Source: Latrodectus hesperus
Lineage: Eukaryota > Arthropoda > Arachnida > Araneae > Theridiidae
DNA length: 64,000 nucleotides
Reading direction: 5' to 3'
Assembly (NCBI GenBank): GCA_037975125.1
Contig: JAJQOW010000014.1
Span: 19,423,484 to 19,487,483, forward strand
Shown: one piece after another, positions 59,342 through 64,000 of the stretch
Layout of the letters: every line of letters begins with the position of its first letter
How positions within the stretch are numbered: the stretch's first letter is position 1
The notes under the pieces: model-generated
Seen by the model: only the letters and a program-made list of their open reading frames with translations
Told to the model about the DNA's origin: nothing
Databases searched by the model: none
Made by a program: the position numbers and the translations under genes

Positions 59342-60212
59342 GTAATTTTTTTCTTATCAAATGATATTCATGATGCATGATCATGATAACAAATAAATAA
59401 ATAAAAAATAATAAATTAATTTTATACTTGATCTGAAACTGTTTTAATAGTTGTTTCGATGTTCATCATTAGTCTAATAAACATTTCTTAGCTCATTAAA
59501 TTTTCTATTTTAATTTCTATTAATCTTGGCAATATTTCATTTTCTTAGAAACTTCATCCATTTTAGTTCTTCATTTATTTAATCCAGCATTAGTTAATTC
59601 AATTCAATGCAGTATTAGCCTAAATTCACCTGAAACGCTTTGTTCAAAAAAGTTTAGACTAAATAAAATTGAAAGTTAAGGATTTAAATGGCTTATTCAT
59701 CCATTTATCTGAAATATTCAGCGTTAGTGCTGTTGTTTTAATTTATTTTAACTATCTAAATCATTTGAGTACTTACTAAAATCCTTTATGCTAGAACAGA
59801 GCTCCTTAACAAATTTATGGAACAGGTCTATAGAATAGATCTATTGGTCACGATCGCAATTAGTGTCAAAAATTTTAACGATTTTGTGATTTACTTTTAT
59901 TGGCAAAAGAATTTTCAAAGATTTTTGAAATTGTCATAAACAGGGTCGTCCAGTTTTCCACGCTGTCCCACGCTAATGTCATTTCCACATGCATTTTTGA
60001 TAAGGCATTTTCGTCTTTAATTACCATAAAAAAATAAAGCGTCGAATAAATCTAAAGAAAATTGAAGAAGTGATCCTTTTTGCAGTGTTGATTTTTTATT
60101 AGTATTTGATAATAAAAATATTTGTATCATTCTCCTTAATACTTAATTCTCGTATATGCGGGGTTAGAATTAAAGATTTCGTCATTCGATAACTTCCATA
60201 GTGGATATTAAC

Positions 60213-60244
60213 TATAGTTTGTCCAACTTAATGGACAAACTATA
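60213..60244. repeat. perfect inverted repeat (13-bp arms, 6-base loop)
   Basis: Arm tatagtttgtcca, loop acttaa, and complement tggacaaactata. Confidence 0.9.
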
Positions 60245-60429
60245 ATTAATGTTTGAATTTAATCAAGTAATTGATTTATTTTGATTATTGAATTAAATTT
60301 TTAACTTTGTTGATTATTTATGATTTTTACCTGGTTCTATCTCTTAAAATTAAAAGTCAATGGCCTAAAACTTCAATGTAATAGTATCTTACATTGTGAA
60401 AACTGAGAGAGAAAGATAGTTTCACTCTA

Positions 60430-60545
60430 TTGTGTACGGTCTGCACAATGTTTATGAGGTCCCAAAAGTTATCGTCAGTATTATGAGGTCCCTATACAAC
60501 AAAATGTTTAAGAAGCCCTATGCTGGAACTTTCTCGAAAATGAGG
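60430..60545 (+). pseudogene. doubtful LINE reverse-transcriptase scrap
   Basis: The + strand reads YGLHNVYEVPKVIVSIMRSL then YNKMF. The pattern (L...YG.P..II..I..LY) recalls the helix between RT motifs in LINEs. It is too short to be sure. Confidence 0.3.
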
Positions 60546-62929
60546 ATAATTCAAAGTCTAAGTAATTTTTGTAAATTCTTCAAACGTTGTTTTAATTTTC
60601 TACTTCAAACCATTAAGATGCATAAAGTGTAACATTTCAGTGAAAAATAAATATTAAAAGTAAATTGTTGCTTAAATAAAAATAGGAACAAATTTATAAT
60701 ATTTTAAAATTTATAACTATTGTCATTACAAATGTTTTCATGGACTTTGAATTTCAAAATAAGTTTTTGCAGAAATTATGCAGCACAATGTCTTAAACTT
60801 GGTTTATTTCCTCCTTTCTTAATAAAAAAATTGAAAGCTTTTCTAAAAAGAATAAAAATTAAAATAATAAATTTTAAATAAGAAATACATTACCTTAATA
60901 AGATTTCATTTAAGATTTTCATTTAAATATATTCGTTATCTACCCTATAAGGAAAAACTTTCATAATTAAAATATAGAAATCCATTACTATAATCTTTCA
61001 TAATTTTGAAATTAAACATTCAATCAAATTTCATAACAAAAATAATTTTTATAAATACATAACAATTGTGAATTTTATAATATTACTACAGCTTTTGGAC
61101 AAAACTTATAAATTTAATAAAAAAAATAACTCAATTATATTTAGATAAATAAAAAAATATGCAAGTAGAAATGAAAAATCATTTCTGAAATTATTAATGA
61201 TAGAAATCAAAAATGTCTATGATGATATTTTATTTTGCATTTTTTTTTGTCGCTAAGTGTAATTTTGACAGAAATATATGAAGAGAAGATTCGAAATTAT
61301 CAATAAGAATACAAATTTAGATTCATGATTAAGAATTAAAAATGAGTTTGTAAAATTTATATCAATCCAATTATGTTTTAAACAGATTCTAAACAGCTAC
61401 ATTTATGATTATGAAATTAATATAGATGTATTAGTTAAAACTTGCTTAATAGGAATATTACAAAATTTGAGGAATTTGTGAAGTACACAAATTCTTCCCA
61501 ATTGGAAAATATGTTGATAGCTGAATCGTATGCTATTTGACCTTCAACTCAATTGTTCAATGACTTCTATTTTCTTTTTGGTCGTGAATATTTGAAATTG
61601 TTTTGACTTTGTTTTAAACTGGTAATTGTGCTACTCAGTCTGTAATTGTCTAAAACTGCAATTGTTTTTGTTTAATATCTCAAATTATTATTCAATCAAA
61701 TTCATTGTTTAACTGAATATTCTATAGAACACAATAAATATTCAATAGTGATATAAGTATTCTAGTTATATGAAGTAATAATTCTAGTCAATAATTTAAT
61801 ATTTCTTTAATCAAAATAACAAGTTCGCTTTCACGAAATAGCAGACAATAAATTAAACCAATACGAAATTGGTCAACAAATATTTTTATCAATAAAATAA
61901 TTTTTTTAACATTTCTCAAATATCTCTAATTAATCCACGAATGGTAAATATGCATTATTTCTTATAATACGAATATTATTTTCGTTTCTTTCAAAAATTC
62001 TTTTACAGTTAGCAAACTGAGATCTGGAAAATTGTGTCGTCTGATTGTGTGTGTCGTCGCAAAACAATTTCACTACATAACTGTGTTTGTGTGAATGATT
62101 TTAATATAAGAAAGTTATTAGCATATAGCGTGCGATAATCTTGAATATGAAAACTAAATGCATTTCATATACCTTCCATTAGCAGAGGAGGATTTAATTA
62201 ATTAGTTTTTCGCATATGATAAACAATCCTTTATACTTTACACACAGATATAAATATTTGTAAGGATTATAATATTTTCGGTAATTAAACATGAACAAAT
62301 TTTGTTACTAGAAATTCAATTGAAAAATATCAGAATAAAAAATCTTTATAAAAGTAGCTAAATTTCGAAATTAAAAATTTATTTAGCTAAATTTATCTTA
62401 TGAAAAATTACGATAATAAAGATATAATACAAATTGAATTTTCATAATATTAAAATTTACAATCGCTTTATTATTATAAAAAATTATTAAATAATTAACC
62501 AATCAATATATATTTTTTCATTTTGTGTATGTAAGAGTAAATAAAGAAAACTTCTTTAAGATTAAAATGACTAAATTTCGTATAAGATATTTCAAAAAAA
62601 CATTTGTTTATATTTCTAGAATTTAAGTATTAAATGTTCTGAGATATAGATTTCTTTTATTAAACGGATAATTAAATAATTTAATCAATCCAGAGATTTA
62701 GAAAGAATGATAAATTAAATACAAAAATGAGATTTTCTAATATTTTTAGGTTAAAATTTTTTAATAATCTACATTAAATGTCTCAGAAACATTCAATAAA
62801 TTCATAATTTCATACAAAAATTCAACAATTTTTCAAAGAAACGGTAAAAAGAAATTCGTAAAACACTATAAATAAAACATAAGGACTCACTTTTTATTTT
62901 ATCCATATATATCCTATAATAGAGGAAAA

Positions 62930-63570
62930 CGTGCACATAAACATGGTTTTCATACCTCCTGTCTACCTTCGCCAGTCACAGGTAACATTTTTGCAAAATT
63001 TAGCATAGAAAACATACACTTGTGTCTCATCCGTGACACAACAAAAAGGAAATTTAAATCTTATTCACAATGTATCTTGACGTCTGTCTCAGCAAGTGAG
63101 TCCTAATGGATACGTCTTTTGTGTAACTTTAGTAAATATTTAACAGAAAATTCCATTCCATGACGCAAGTGATGCAACGTTCCGTTGCACTTCCAGCCCA
63201 GAAGCGGGTCATAGTGTCAAATATGTCATTGTTTCTGGCCTTCTGCCTCACTCATTAACGGAAAAACACCCGCATAGCAGTGGAGGAAAATATTGTTCAA
63301 CAGAATTCGGGAGATTGCCGACAAACGACTTTTTCATCTCGTTCCCTTCCCCACGAATTCATAAGATACTCAAATACGTTTCGTGCTGTGTCACTCCTAT
63401 GTATTTTTTTTTTAAAGTATTGCGTGTCACAACTCAACTCAGCAACCCAGTTTTTGAGGAATACTTTCTACAAGGAAATGAGGGACTTGTGGAGTGTGTC
63501 TTCAACTTGCATAGTCACCATTGCAAACTATGCTATATTCGCAATTGCAGTTCTTTTTGTTCTTTTGTGT
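62930..63570. other. less AT-rich segment, possible promoter/first exon
   Basis: Base composition rises here, with several CG dinucleotides and a TGACGCAAGTGATGCAAC stretch near 63162. On the - strand, donor-like sites (gtatgaaaac near 62955, gtagac near 62964) follow it. It could be the promoter and non-coding first exon of the - strand membrane-protein gene, or of an unseen gene. The open stretch on the + strand (63280-63633) has no recognisable domain. Confidence 0.25.
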
Positions 63571-64000
63571 TCATTAAATTTTAGTAAATACATTTATTGT
63601 TTCAACCTTATTGAGGTCTCTACTGCACAGTAAATCATTCTAACAGATAACGAGGTTTAATTTTCTTAAGACAGGGTATACTGAGCACAAAAGGCTAGAA
63701 GATGATATAGTATGTTACAGACAGAAACCATTTGGAAATTGTTCGCAAAAATTGCATAGTAAAAAAGCTTGTGAACAATTTACAAATGATTTATGCGTAT
63801 GCAACCACAATATGAATATTTCCTAATATTTCAATTTAGTTATTTACTGTTACCTTAATAAAGCATTTTTCAAATATTAAGTAATCATTGATGGGCTTGA
63901 AATAAAAAGAATGAAGATTAGGGAAGAGAATATTTACATCCACAAATGATATGATCCCAGGAATCTTGAAAGACACTAAGGATAGAAAATTAAAATGATG
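63571..64000. other. intergenic end of window
   Basis: AT-rich; nothing recognised. Confidence 0.5.

Larger units (their letters stand above)
55401..62900. other. intergenic
   Basis: Mostly plain AT-rich DNA. It contains two perfect hairpins, a SINE-like head (56280), a MITE (59099) and a doubtful LINE scrap (60430). No host exon was recognised. Confidence 0.55.

Noticed and set aside
63280..63633. A 117-codon open frame with a hydrophobic end
   Set aside because: No domain, no splice partner and no start context; a second overlapping frame is equally open.

Overview
This window is nuclear DNA of an arthropod, most likely an araneomorph spider (inference). The sequence is very AT-rich, the genes have many small exons with GT-AG introns, and it carries tRNA-derived SINEs of a type I associate with orb-weaver spiders. 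About ten other transposon types are present as decayed copies. No bacterial operon, CRISPR array or functional rRNA/tRNA gene was seen.

Two host genes are supported by reading frames that stay open across consecutive splice junctions. (1) On the + strand, 644-11098 is the 3' part of BRF1, the TFIIIB subunit of RNA polymerase III. Eight coding exons join in frame to give the last 252 residues; the zinc ribbon and cyclin folds lie upstream of the window. (2) On the - strand, 49479-15062 is a ten-coding-exon gene for an 838-residue single-pass membrane protein. It has a signal peptide, a four-cysteine ZP-N-like domain, a transmembrane segment and a tail of about 640 residues. I cannot name the family. 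The transmembrane exon also reads through its donor to an early stop, which would give a 312-residue form. The two genes are convergent, about 4 kb apart.

The introns and intergenic DNA hold most of the other structure. BRF1 introns carry a tRNA-SINE and a possible LINE ORF1 scrap. The gap between the genes has a perfect 14-bp-arm hairpin and a pogo/Tigger-like element bounded by TA. Introns of the membrane-protein gene contain a Merlin element with a LINE fragment inside, a diverged tandem duplication, Tc1-like remnants, a LINE 3' end, several SINEs (two with 12-bp target duplications), a truncated Ty3/gypsy element, an inverted-repeat element around a DUF4817-like reading frame, and a mariner-like element containing a 97-bp tandem repeat.

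Upstream of the membrane-protein gene lie a decayed hAT-like element, an unidentified decayed coding stretch, a SINE split by LINE sequence, a MITE whose ends match the Merlin element, and a less AT-rich segment near 63 kb that could be a promoter or first exon. The two genes have no evident functional link. The rest is AT-rich sequence in which I see nothing specific.
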